NCBI RefSeq assembly: GCF_000717245.1
Contig: NZ_JNYQ01000002.1
Coordinates: forward strand, 186,001 to 250,000
Origin: Kitasatospora papulosa
Lineage (GTDB): Bacteria > Actinomycetota > Actinomycetes > Streptomycetales > Streptomycetaceae
Length of the DNA stretch: 64,000 nt
Reading direction: 5' to 3'
The notes under the pieces were generated by a model. That model saw only the letters and a list, made by a program, of their open reading frames with translations, was not told the DNA's origin and did no database searches. Both the position numbers and the translations under genes were made by a program. Positions 8,440 through 16,641 of the stretch are shown here, piece after piece. How positions within the stretch are numbered: the first letter of the stretch is position 1; every line of letters begins with the position of its first letter.

Positions 8440-10608
8440 GTGGATCAGCTGACACATGACGACCCTTCACACATCGGTCCCTACCGCCTCCTCGCCCGCC
8501 TGGGCGCGGGCGGCATGGGTGAGGTGTACCTGGCGCGTTCGGCCGGCGGACGGACCGTCGCCGTGAAGCTCGTACGCTCCGAACTCGCGACGGAACCCGA
8601 GTTCCGCAGGCGCTTCGCACAGGAGATCGCGGCGGCCCGCCGGGTCGGCGGTCTGTGGACCGCGGCCGTGCTCGACGCGGACACCGACGCCCCGGCGCCC
8701 TGGGTCGCCACGACGTACGTCCCCGGCCCGTCGCTGCACGCGGTGCTCGCCGGACGGACCGAGCCCCTGCCGGAGCGCTCGGTGCGCATCCTGGCCCACC
8801 GGCTCGCCCAGGCACTGACCGCGGTCCACACGGCCGGGCTGATCCACCGCGACCTCAAGCCCGCCAACGTCCTGGTGACCATCGACGGACCGCGCGTCAT
8901 CGACTTCGGGATCGCCCGGGCGCTCGACGCGGTGACCGCCGACGGCAAGCTGACCCGGACCGGCGCGGTGATCGGCTCTCCCGGCTACATGTCCCCGGAG
9001 CAGGTGCGCGGCGAGGCCCTGACGCCCGTCAGCGACGTCTTCTCGCTGGGATCGGTGCTGGCGTTCGCCGGTACGCGCCGGCATCCCTTCGGGTCCTCCG
9101 AGAGCGGCATGCACGCGGTGATGTACCGGATCGCCCAGGAGCAGCCCGACCTGACCGGCCTCCCGGCGGGCCTCACCGAGCTGGTGGGCGCCTGCCTGGC
9201 GAAGGACCCGGCCGACCGCCCGGCCCCGGAGGAGGTCGTGGCGCGTACGCAGGAGGTGGCGCAGGACACGGAGCCGTGGCTGCCGGGCGCGCTGATCGCC
9301 GAGCTCGGCCGCAAGGCCGCCGAACTGCTGGACTCCGAGGGCCCCGGACAGCGCGTCCCCGCGCGGCCCGCCGGGCCGCCCCCGGGCGCGACGCCCCCGC
9401 CGCCGGCCACGGCACCCCGCCCGACCGGGATCACGCCTCCGCTCCCGTCGGGCCCGCCGACCCCGCCGCCCTCCGCACCACCTCGGCAGGCACCTCCGGC
9501 GCAGCCGGAACCGGCCGCGGCTGCGACTCCCACCCCGCCCACCGTGCCGCTCCCCGGCCCCGAGCCGACGCCGCCCCCGCCGTCCGCACCCGCGCAACTG
9601 GGCGTGTTCGGCGCTCCCCTGGACGCCCCCGCGGACCCGGGGCCGCAGGCGGGCGCCCGCCCCGACGGCCCCCGGCCTCCCGCCGGCCGGCCGCGGCGCA
9701 CCGCGCTGATCGTCGCCGCGGCGGTCGCCGCCGTCGCCCTGATCGCGGGCGGGATCACCTACGCGACCATGAGCGGCAGTTCCGACGACAGGGACGGCAA
9801 GGGGTCCGCGGCCTCACCGGACCCGTCGGAGCGGGGCGGAGAGTCGTCCGCGGAGCCGGCCGCGGACGACGCCTCGTCCCCGGGGCCGTCCTCGGACCCG
9901 TCCGCCGCCGTCGAGGGCGTGATCGGCAAGGAGTACCTGGGCACCTGGGAGGGCGCGGGCAAGGACAGCGAGCAACGGCCGTACTCCTTCCGCCGCATCA
10001 CCATCACCCAGGGCGGGGTGGGCGCCGATGTCGCCACGACGTTCAACTCGTTCGACGACGCGCTGTGCAACGGCGCCGCCAAGCTGGTCTCCTTCGACAA
10101 CCTGATGGTGCTGGAGTCCAGGGCGCTCAGCAGCATCCCCGAGGAAGCCTGCTCCGACGGCGGCCGGCAGACGGTCCGCGCCGCGGGCGACGGCACGCTC
10201 ATCTGGACGGACGACGACGGTGAGACCGCGGTCCTCAGCAGGAGCGTCGAGAACGCCACTCCCGTCCCCGCCGAGTTCCTCGGGAAGTGGGAGTACGTGG
10301 AGACGGGCGGCTCGCCGTCCCCCGACAGCTCGACGCTGGAGCTGAGTCAGGGCGCGTACGGAGAGGTCGTCGCCAAGTACATCAGCGACGGACCCTCGTA
10401 CCACTGCGAGAAGGAGAGCGTCCTCGTCTACGCGAACAGCAAGGAGCTGCGCCTGGGCCCGCAGGCCGTGACGGCGGCCGAGCCCGAGGACGAGTGCGAG
10501 GGCGACGGGACCAGCACGGTGCAGATGAAGGGCGCCGACGGTCTGTCGCTCGCCTGGACGGATTCCGACGAGGAGGACGCGCCGGCCACCTACCGGCGGG
10601 CCGGCTGA
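8440..10608 (+). CDS. membrane Ser/Thr protein kinase with duplicated extracytoplasmic domain
   Basis: A 722-residue kinase; GTG 8440 is preceded by GCGAGGA at good spacing, and the earlier GTG at 8335 lies in a Pro-rich stretch unlike coding sequence. The kinase domain (about 12-270) has GAGGMG, Lys43, HRDLKPAN with Asp138, DFG at 155-157 and SPEQ. A Pro-rich linker of about 120 residues leads to one transmembrane helix (about 420-442), an acidic Ser-rich tether, and two tandem domains outside (about 499-603 starting YLGTWEGAG, and 612-722 starting FLGKWEYV). Each repeat has a GGVG/GAYG turn and paired Cys, and each is related to the single outside domain of the kinase at 2.0 kb. The two kinases probably share a ligand class. 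Confidence 0.9.
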   Translation: MDQLTHDDPSHIGPYRLLARLGAGGMGEVYLARSAGGRTVAVKLVRSELATEPEFRRRFAQEIAAARRVGGLWTAAVLDADTDAPAPWVATTYVPGPSLHAVLAGRTEPLPERSVRILAHRLAQALTAVHTAGLIHRDLKPANVLVTIDGPRVIDFGIARALDAVTADGKLTRTGAVIGSPGYMSPEQVRGEALTPVSDVFSLGSVLAFAGTRRHPFGSSESGMHAVMYRIAQEQPDLTGLPAGLTELVGACLAKDPADRPAPEEVVARTQEVAQDTEPWLPGALIAELGRKAAELLDSEGPGQRVPARPAGPPPGATPPPPATAPRPTGITPPLPSGPPTPPPSAPPRQAPPAQPEPAAAATPTPPTVPLPGPEPTPPPPSAPAQLGVFGAPLDAPADPGPQAGARPDGPRPPAGRPRRTALIVAAAVAAVALIAGGITYATMSGSSDDRDGKGSAASPDPSERGGESSAEPAADDASSPGPSSDPSAAVEGVIGKEYLGTWEGAGKDSEQRPYSFRRITITQGGVGADVATTFNSFDDALCNGAAKLVSFDNLMVLESRALSSIPEEACSDGGRQTVRAAGDGTLIWTDDDGETAVLSRSVENATPVPAEFLGKWEYVETGGSPSPDSSTLELSQGAYGEVVAKYISDGPSYHCEKESVLVYANSKELRLGPQAVTAAEPEDECEGDGTSTVQMKGADGLSLAWTDSDEEDAPATYRRAG

Positions 10609-10638
10609 CCCCGGACGCACCGTGCGTGACGAACACAG

Positions 10639-10674
10639 CGGCGGCCGGCACTGCCTCGGGCAGGCCGGCCGCCG
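10639..10674. terminator. hairpin terminator between the convergent kinase and purA genes
   Basis: An 11-bp arm CGGCGGCCGGC (10639-10649) pairs with GCCGGCCGCCG (10664-10674), with an inner CTGCC/GGCAG stem. There is no T tract, as is common in Streptomyces. It can serve both strands. Confidence 0.75.
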
Positions 10675-10686
10675 TCGCGGTGACTC

Positions 10687-11970
10687 CTACAGGAAGGAGT
10701 TGATCTCGATCGTCTCGGTGCGGCCGGGGCCGACACCGATCGCGGAGATCGGGGCGCCGGACATCTCCTCCAGCGCCTTCACGTACGCCTGCGCGTTCTT
10801 CGGCAGGTCACCGAAGGTCTTGGCCTTCGTGATGTCCTCGGACCAGCCCGGCAGCGTCTCGTAGATCGGCTTCGCGTGGTGGAAGTCGGTCTGGTTGTAC
10901 GGGAGCTCCTCGACGCGCTTGCCGTCGATCTCGTACGCCACGCACACCGGGATCCGCTCCCAGCCGGTCAGCACGTCCAGCTTGGTGAGGAAGAAGTCGG
11001 TGAGGCCGTTGACCCGGGTCGCGTACCGCGCGATCGGGGCGTCGAACCAGCCGCAGCGACGGTCACGGCCGGTGGTGACACCGCGTTCCCCGCCGATCCG
11101 GCGCAGTGCCTCGCCGTCCTCGTCGAGAAGTTCGGTCGGGAAGGGTCCGGCACCGACGCGGGTGGTGTAGGCCTTGAGGATGCCGATGACCCGGCTGATC
11201 TTCGTCGGGCCCACGCCGGCACCGGTGCAGGCGCCGCCCGCGGTCGGGTTCGACGAGGTGACGAAGGGATACGTGCCGTGGTCGACGTCCAGCAGGGTTC
11301 CCTGGCCGCCCTCGAACAGGACGACCTTGCCCTCGTCGATGGCGTTGTTCAGGATCAGCGTCGTGTCCGCGACGAACGGCTTGATCTGCTCAGCGTACTG
11401 GAGCATCTCCTCGACGATCTTGCCGGACTCGATCGCGCGCCGGTTGAAGACCTTGGCGAGCAGCTGGTTCTTCTGCTCCAGCGCGGCCTCGACCTTCTGC
11501 TCCAGGATCGACTCGTCGTAGAGGTCCTGGACGCGGATGCCCACGCGGTTGATCTTGTCGGCGTACGTCGGGCCGATACCGCGCCCGGTCGTACCGATCT
11601 TGCGCTTACCGAGGAAGCGTTCCGTCACCTTGTCGACGGTGACGTTGTACGGAGTGATCAAATGAGCGTTGCCGCTGATCAGGAGCTTGGACGTGTCGAC
11701 GCCCCGCTCGTTCAGGCCGCTCAGCTCGGAGAGCAGGACCGCCGGATCGACGACGACACCGTTACCGATGACCGGAGTACATCCGGGCGAGAGGATTCCG
11801 GAGGGGAGCAGATGCAGCGCGTACTTCTGGTCGCCCACGACGACCGTGTGGCCGGCATTGTTGCCGCCCTGGTAACGCACCACGTAGTCAACGGATCCAC
11901 CGAGGAGGTCGGTGGCCTTCCCCTTGCCCTCGTCACCCCACTGAGCACCGAGCAGCACAAGTGCGGGCAC
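10687..11970 (-). CDS. purA: adenylosuccinate synthetase
   Basis: A 427-residue enzyme of full family length. It condenses IMP with aspartate using GTP, the first committed step to AMP. The GTG start at 11970 (MPALVLLGAQWGDEGKGK) has GGAAGGGG upstream. Signature elements are present: WGDEGKGK P-loop with the catalytic Asp, NNAGHT with the catalytic His, GRGIGPTYADK, and the GTP-specificity segment ITKLDVLTGWERIPVC. The gene is monocistronic between convergent and divergent neighbours. A stable hairpin lies about 125 bp upstream of the start, in the divergent promoter region. Confidence 0.97.
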   Translation of the reverse strand: MPALVLLGAQWGDEGKGKATDLLGGSVDYVVRYQGGNNAGHTVVVGDQKYALHLLPSGILSPGCTPVIGNGVVVDPAVLLSELSGLNERGVDTSKLLISGNAHLITPYNVTVDKVTERFLGKRKIGTTGRGIGPTYADKINRVGIRVQDLYDESILEQKVEAALEQKNQLLAKVFNRRAIESGKIVEEMLQYAEQIKPFVADTTLILNNAIDEGKVVLFEGGQGTLLDVDHGTYPFVTSSNPTAGGACTGAGVGPTKISRVIGILKAYTTRVGAGPFPTELLDEDGEALRRIGGERGVTTGRDRRCGWFDAPIARYATRVNGLTDFFLTKLDVLTGWERIPVCVAYEIDGKRVEELPYNQTDFHHAKPIYETLPGWSEDITKAKTFGDLPKNAQAYVKALEEMSGAPISAIGVGPGRTETIEINSFL

Positions 11971-12094
11971 AGGCGTACACCCCTTCCGGGCGGGGCATGT
12001 CCAAGGCCAGGGGGCGTACGTAAAGGTCGTACCTGCCGCACGACGATGTACGGCAAAGCCTGAGCCGTCGAACCGGGTGCCCCGGAATAGACCA

Positions 12095-12122
12095 AGCCCC
12101 TGGCGCAATAGCGCAAGGGGCT
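12095..12122. promoter_or_regulatory. hairpin in the divergent purA promoter region
   Basis: AGCCCCTGGCGC (12095-12106) and GCGCAAGGGGCT (12111-12122) form a 12-bp stem with one mismatch and a 4-nt loop AATA. It sits 35 bp before the GTG of the DAG-kinase-like gene and upstream of purA. It could be a leader attenuator for the rightward gene or an upstream insulator; there is no clear T run on either strand. Confidence 0.45.
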
Positions 12123-12156
12123 CTTGCACCAAGATGCTACCCGAGGAAGGACCGAG

Positions 12157-12993
12157 GTGTCGGCTGCAGAGCCCCCCGGCGACGGCGACCACCAGCTACT
12201 CGTGCTCATCGACCCCCTTGCCCGCCGCTACGACGGGGAGTCCGTGCGCATCGCGAAGGACGTCCTGAGCGCGGGCGCGCACGCCAAGATCTGCTTCGCG
12301 GACGGCCCCGACGAGTTCGCCAGGGCCCTGTCCCGGCGGGGCTCCAGACGCCCGGTCGTCGTCGGCGACGACCACGCGCTGCTGCGCGCCGTGTCCCAGC
12401 TCCACCGTGAGCGCGAGCTGGCCGACAGCGTCCTGTCCCTGGTCCCGGTCGGCGCGGCGCACACACTGGAGCTGAGCTACGCCCTCGGCGTGCCCCGGGG
12501 AGCGGTCGCGGCGGCGCGTACCGCGCTCGACGGTGCCCGCAGGCGGCTGGACCTTCTCGTCGACGACAGCGACGGGGTGGTCCTCGGCGAACTGCGCATC
12601 CCGGCCGCCGCGTCCTCGCCCGGCCCGTCCCACACCGTCTGGGAGACCTGCCGCACCCTGGTGGCCTCCCTGGTCCGGCCCGCTCCGCCCTCGTCCGCCG
12701 GGCCCTCGGGGTCCCACCGGCTGCGGGTGGAGGCCGACGGGGTCCTGCTGAACGACCTCGACCAGCCGGTCGAAGGGCTCTCGGTGGCCGCCCAGGGCGA
12801 CGGCGGACTGGCGGACGTGGTGGTCCGCACGGCGTCCGGAGAGACGCACACGGCCGAGGCCAAGGCGGTCACGGTCTCCGGGCCCGACTTCCGCTACCGC
12901 GCGGACATACAGGTGGCGGGTCCCGTCAGGACCCGCACCTGGACCGTGCACGCGGACGCCTGGGGGCTGGTGCTCCCGACGGCGGACGAGTGA
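12157..12993 (+). CDS. diacylglycerol-kinase-like catalytic domain protein
   Basis: A 278-residue protein starting at GTG 12157 (RBS AGGAAGGA 6 nt before). The N-terminal half (about 10-120) has the DAGK/NAD-kinase-like pattern LLVLIDPLARRYDGESVRIA, followed by PVVVGDDHALLRAVSQLH, where GDD replaces the GGDGT nucleotide loop, and SLVPVGAAHTLELSYALGVP in the position of the usual PxGTxNDxA motif. The C-terminal half is the beta-sandwich expected of the fold. Because the GGDGT glycines are altered, kinase activity is doubtful; a lipid- or nucleotide-binding role is possible. It is divergent from purA. Confidence 0.65.
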   Translation: MSAAEPPGDGDHQLLVLIDPLARRYDGESVRIAKDVLSAGAHAKICFADGPDEFARALSRRGSRRPVVVGDDHALLRAVSQLHRERELADSVLSLVPVGAAHTLELSYALGVPRGAVAAARTALDGARRRLDLLVDDSDGVVLGELRIPAAASSPGPSHTVWETCRTLVASLVRPAPPSSAGPSGSHRLRVEADGVLLNDLDQPVEGLSVAAQGDGGLADVVVRTASGETHTAEAKAVTVSGPDFRYRADIQVAGPVRTRTWTVHADAWGLVLPTADE

Positions 12994-13010
12994 GCCCGTC
13001 CCGCACGGCC

Positions 13011-13520
13011 TCAGCCGGAAGCGGTGCGGCTCTCCCGCCACCGCTCCAGGACGCCGAGCAGTTCGGTCTGCATGAACGCGAAGAACTCGGCCGTCTCCTT
13101 GAGCCGCGCGCCGGCCGGGGTGTCCTCGCCGAGGGAGCGTGCGCCGTCCCGCAGCGTGCGCTCCCAACGGATCAGCACCTGGTCGCGCTCGGCGAAGGTG
13201 GCGTACCAGATCTCGTCGTGCAGGCGGTAGCGGTCCCGGCGTGAACCGGGGTCCCTCTCCCGGCCGACCATGCGGACCTGGCTGAGGTAGTTGATCGCTC
13301 CCGACACCGCGGCCGGGCTGATCCTGAGCTGTCTGCCGAGCTCCGCGGAGGTCATGGACGCGTCGTCGTCGGCGAGGAGCGACGCGAAGACGCGCGCGGC
13401 CATCCGCTGCATCCCCGCCTCCGTCATCTCGGCCGCGAAGCGCTCGACGAAGCGTGACACCGCGTCCTCGTCGCGGCCGGTGCCCTCCGTCGCCCCGGGC
13501 TCGCCGGTCCCGCCGGTCAT
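13011..13520 (-). CDS. GbsR/MarR-family transcriptional regulator
   Basis: A 169-residue regulator divergent from an ABC exporter. The winged helix (about 30-100) contains RMAARVFASLLADDDASMTSAELGRQLRISPAAVSGAINYLSQ, given here in two parts around the recognition helix ISPAAVSGAI, and the wing RERDPGSRRDRYRL. The C-terminal half is helical (dimerisation). ATG 13520 is chosen because GGGAGG lies upstream; a GTG at 13550 would add ten residues. The 93-bp gap to the transporter gene holds a perfect palindrome, the likely operator. By family precedent it represses the efflux genes until a substrate binds (inference). Confidence 0.85.
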   Translation of the reverse strand: MTGGTGEPGATEGTGRDEDAVSRFVERFAAEMTEAGMQRMAARVFASLLADDDASMTSAELGRQLRISPAAVSGAINYLSQVRMVGRERDPGSRRDRYRLHDEIWYATFAERDQVLIRWERTLRDGARSLGEDTPAGARLKETAEFFAFMQTELLGVLERWRESRTASG

Positions 13521-13576
13521 GTCTTCCGCCGCCTCCCCTGCTCCGTCCACGGCCCGACTTTATACGGTTCCTTAAC

Positions 13577-13592
13577 TTCACAATTTTGTGAA
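13577..13592. promoter_or_regulatory. palindromic operator of the ABC exporter
   Basis: TTCACAA-TT-TTGTGAA is a perfect 7-2-7 inverted repeat and is AT-rich in a GC-rich background. It lies 20 bp before the transporter ATG and 57 bp before the regulator start, just downstream of TTATACGGTTCCTTAAC. Binding there would block both divergent promoters. Confidence 0.7.
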
Positions 13593-13612
13593 ACCCCCAT
13601 ACTTTCAGAATC

Positions 13613-14563
13613 ATGACGAAGGCAATCGCCGTGACCGGTCTGCACAAGTCGTTCGGACGGACCCACGCCCTGGACGGCCTCGACCTCACCGTCGAGGAGG
13701 GCGAGGTCCACGGCTTCCTCGGGCCCAACGGCGCCGGGAAGTCCACCACCATCCGGATCCTGCTGGGACTGCTCCGCGCCGACACGGGCGCCGCCCGGCT
13801 GCTCGGCGGGGATCCCTGGCACGACGCCGTCGCACTGCACCGGCGCCTGGCCTACGTACCCGGCGACGTGGAGCTGTGGCCGGGCCTCACCGGCGGCGAG
13901 GCCATCGACCTGCTCGTGCGGCTGCGCGGCGGGGCCGACCGGCGGCGCCGCGACGAACTGATCGAGCGCTTCGACCTCGACCCGGCGAAGAAGGGCCGCG
14001 CCTACTCGAAGGGCAACCGCCAGAAGGTGGCCATCGTCGCCGCGCTCGCCTCGGACGCGGAGCTGCTGCTCCTGGACGAGCCGACGGCCGGACTCGACCC
14101 CCTCATGGAGGTCGTCTTCCAGGACGTCGTCCTGGAGGCGAAGGCGGCGGGCAGGACGGTGCTGCTCTCCAGCCACGTCCTGGCCCAGGTGGAGAAGCTG
14201 GCGGACCGGGTCAGCATCATCCGGCACGGCAGGACCGTGCAGTCCGGATCGCTGAGCGAGCTGCGGCATCTGACGCGTACGACGGTCGAGGCGGAGACCG
14301 ACCGGCCCGTCACGGGGCTCGACCGGCTCCCCGGCGTGCACTCCGTGGAGATCATCGACAGTGGGGCGGGGGCCGGGAACCGGGTGCGATTCACCGTGGA
14401 CGGGGGCCGTCTCGGCGCCGCCGTCGACAGGCTCGCCGCATGCGGCGTACGCGGCCTGACCAGCCATCCGCCGACCCTGGAGGAGCTCATGCTCCGCCAC
14501 TACGGCGACGAACTCGCCGCCAACGGCCACGGCGCGCCCGCGCTCCACGAGGACGCGCGATGA
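13613..14563 (+). CDS. ABC transporter ATP-binding protein (drug-export type)
   Basis: A 316-residue nucleotide-binding subunit of the DrrA/EcrA type. It has Walker A GPNGAGKST (about residue 42), a degenerate signature motif YSKGNRQKV in place of LSGGQ, Walker B LLLLDEP, a D-loop after it and the switch His in SSHVL. The C-terminal 90 residues form the accessory domain typical of exporters. ATG 13613 has no clear Shine-Dalgarno sequence and may be leaderless. It is translationally coupled to the permease (ATGA, 14560-14563). The pair should act as an ATP-driven efflux pump in the membrane, controlled by the divergent GbsR-type regulator. Confidence 0.92.
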   Translation: MTKAIAVTGLHKSFGRTHALDGLDLTVEEGEVHGFLGPNGAGKSTTIRILLGLLRADTGAARLLGGDPWHDAVALHRRLAYVPGDVELWPGLTGGEAIDLLVRLRGGADRRRRDELIERFDLDPAKKGRAYSKGNRQKVAIVAALASDAELLLLDEPTAGLDPLMEVVFQDVVLEAKAAGRTVLLSSHVLAQVEKLADRVSIIRHGRTVQSGSLSELRHLTRTTVEAETDRPVTGLDRLPGVHSVEIIDSGAGAGNRVRFTVDGGRLGAAVDRLAACGVRGLTSHPPTLEELMLRHYGDELAANGHGAPALHEDAR

Positions 14564-16218
14564 GCGCCGCGGCCGCCGCCGGCACTCCCACGGTGACCCG
14601 TACCCCGGCCGCCGCCGGGGCGCTGGCGGGGACCCGCGCACTGCTCCGGTTCGCCCTGCGCCGGGACCGCGTCAGGCTCCCCGTGTGGATCCTCGCGCTG
14701 TTCCTCGGCACCCTGTCCGCCGCCGGCAAGTTCACGTCGCTGTACGCCGACCCGCAGGCCCGCGACTCCCTCACCGACACCATGGCGAGCCCGGCCGGGC
14801 TCGCCATGACCGGGCCACGGCACTACCTGGACGACTACACCTTCGGCGCGATGCTGGGCCATCAGATGCTCGGCTTCCTGGCCGTCCTCGTCGGCCTCAT
14901 GAACGTCCTGGTCGTCACCCGTCACACCCGCGACGAGGAGGAGACCGGCCGCGCCGAACTGGTCCGCTCCGCCGTCGTCGGACGCCATGCGCAGCTGGCC
15001 GCCGCACTCTGGGTCGCGGTCGTCGCCGACCTGGCGCTCGCCCTGCTGCTCGCCGCCGGTCTCGGCGCGACGGACCTGGCCCCCGGAGGCGTCACGGGCC
15101 CGCTCCTCTACGGCCTCGCGCACGCCGCCGTCGGTCTGGTCTTCGCCGGTGTCGCCGCGGTCACCACGCAGATCACCGCCCACACCCGGGCCGCGTCCGG
15201 CACGGCCCTGGCCGTCATCGGCCTCGCCTACGCCCTGCGGGCCGCCGGTGACGCGGGCGGGCACGACGGGCTGTCCTGGCTCTCCCCCATCGGCTGGGCC
15301 CAGCGCTCCTACCCCTACGTGGACGACCGCTGGTGGCCCCTGCTGCTCTGCGTGGCACTCGCCGTCCTCTGCGCCGGGACGGGATTCGTCCTGTCGACGC
15401 GGCGCGACGTGGGCGCCGGGCTGCGCGCCGCCCGGCCCGGCCGCCGTACCGCCTCCGGCGCGCTGCTCGGCCCCCTGGGCCTCGCCCTGCGGCTGCACCG
15501 CCCCCTGCTGGCCGGCTTCGGCGCCGGGCTGTTCCTGATGGGGGCGATGTACGGATCGGTCCTCGGCGAGGCCGACGGCATGCTGAAGGACATCGACCAG
15601 GTCCAGGAAGCGCTGCGGAGGATCGGCGGGACGAGCCCGGCCGAGTCGTTCGCCTCGATGATCATGGTGATCCTCGCGGTCGTCGCCTCCGTGTACGTCG
15701 TGACGGCGGCGCTGCGCCCCCTTGCCGAGGAGCACGCCGGCCGTGCCGAACCCCTCCTGGCGACCGGTCTGTCCCGGGTCCGGTGGGCGGGCGGCCATCT
15801 GGCGGTGGCCCTCGGCGGCGGCACGGCGCTGCTGCTGCTCGGCGGCCTCGGCATCGGGATCACGGGGGCCGCCTCGGCCGGCGACCCCGGACTGGTCCTC
15901 TCCCTCACGGGTGCGGCGCTCGCCTACGCACCCGCCCTGTGGGTCACCGCCGGGATCGCCGCGGTGCTGTTCGGCCGGCTGCCCCGGGCGGCCCGGGCCG
16001 CCTGGACGGTGCCGGTGTACGCGTTCGTCACCGGCTACCTGGGCCAACTGCTCGGATTCCCGGGCTGGACGAACGACCTGTCGCCCTTCGGCCATGTCCC
16101 GCGACTGCCCGCGGCCCCCGTGGACGGGACGCCCCTGACCGTCCTCACCCTGGTCGCCGCCGCCCTGGTCCTCGTCGGGCTGGACGGCTTCCGGCGCCGG
16201 GACCTGGAGACGAAGTAG
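14560..16218 (+). CDS. ABC-2 type exporter permease, 12-helix antibiotic-transporter family
   Basis: A 552-residue integral membrane protein made of two similar halves of about six helices each (roughly 30-270 and 310-545), as in the TnrB3/polyketide-antibiotic exporter family rather than the usual six-helix ABC-2 subunit. The start overlaps the ATPase stop. Each half has the charged loop RHTRDEEETGRAELVRSA / EEHAGRAEPLLATGLSR, a conserved motif of these exporters that likely contacts the ATPase. The end RRRDLETK is cytoplasmic. The transported compound cannot be inferred; resistance to a toxic hydrophobic molecule is likely. Confidence 0.9.
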   Translation: MSAAAAAGTPTVTRTPAAAGALAGTRALLRFALRRDRVRLPVWILALFLGTLSAAGKFTSLYADPQARDSLTDTMASPAGLAMTGPRHYLDDYTFGAMLGHQMLGFLAVLVGLMNVLVVTRHTRDEEETGRAELVRSAVVGRHAQLAAALWVAVVADLALALLLAAGLGATDLAPGGVTGPLLYGLAHAAVGLVFAGVAAVTTQITAHTRAASGTALAVIGLAYALRAAGDAGGHDGLSWLSPIGWAQRSYPYVDDRWWPLLLCVALAVLCAGTGFVLSTRRDVGAGLRAARPGRRTASGALLGPLGLALRLHRPLLAGFGAGLFLMGAMYGSVLGEADGMLKDIDQVQEALRRIGGTSPAESFASMIMVILAVVASVYVVTAALRPLAEEHAGRAEPLLATGLSRVRWAGGHLAVALGGGTALLLLGGLGIGITGAASAGDPGLVLSLTGAALAYAPALWVTAGIAAVLFGRLPRAARAAWTVPVYAFVTGYLGQLLGFPGWTNDLSPFGHVPRLPAAPVDGTPLTVLTLVAAALVLVGLDGFRRRDLETK

Positions 16219-16254
16219 GGAACCGGCCACGGGCGCGCCGCCGTCCTGAGAATC

Positions 16255-16641
16255 ATGGAACAGCGTGACGCGGCAGGGTACGGAGGATGCGCGACGGCGG
16301 CACTCGGGGCGGCCACGGCGCTGTACGTCTGGGGTGCCTCGGGGCGCACGCAGCGCCACATGGGCGCCGGCTTCGAGGGACAGGGCAGGGACCTCTCCGT
16401 CCTGTGGACGGAGCTGCCCCTCGTCCTGCTCGCGGGAATGCTGACACCCCCGGCCGTCTGGCTGCTGACCATGCGTCTGCTGCACGGACACGGGCGCCTG
16501 CGCCACCGGGCCCTCGTCGCGGCCGTGTGCACGGCGGGCGTACTCGCCCTGTCGGTCTGGGGCCTGCACGCCTGGGCGAACCCGCCCGACCCGGACCACA
16601 TCCCGCTGTCCGGCTCCCCCGTGTCAGATCTCGACGCGTAG
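16255..16641 (+). CDS. small three-helix membrane protein, unknown function
   Basis: A 128-residue protein with three predicted transmembrane segments (about 11-28, 53-73, 85-105) and the polar loop GRTQRHMGAGFEGQGRD between the first two. It follows the ABC permease by 36 bp on the same strand and may be cotranscribed. Its last 18 nt overlap the 3' end of the convergent P450 gene. I do not recognise the family. Confidence 0.6.
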   Translation: MEQRDAAGYGGCATAALGAATALYVWGASGRTQRHMGAGFEGQGRDLSVLWTELPLVLLAGMLTPPAVWLLTMRLLHGHGRLRHRALVAAVCTAGVLALSVWGLHAWANPPDPDHIPLSGSPVSDLDA

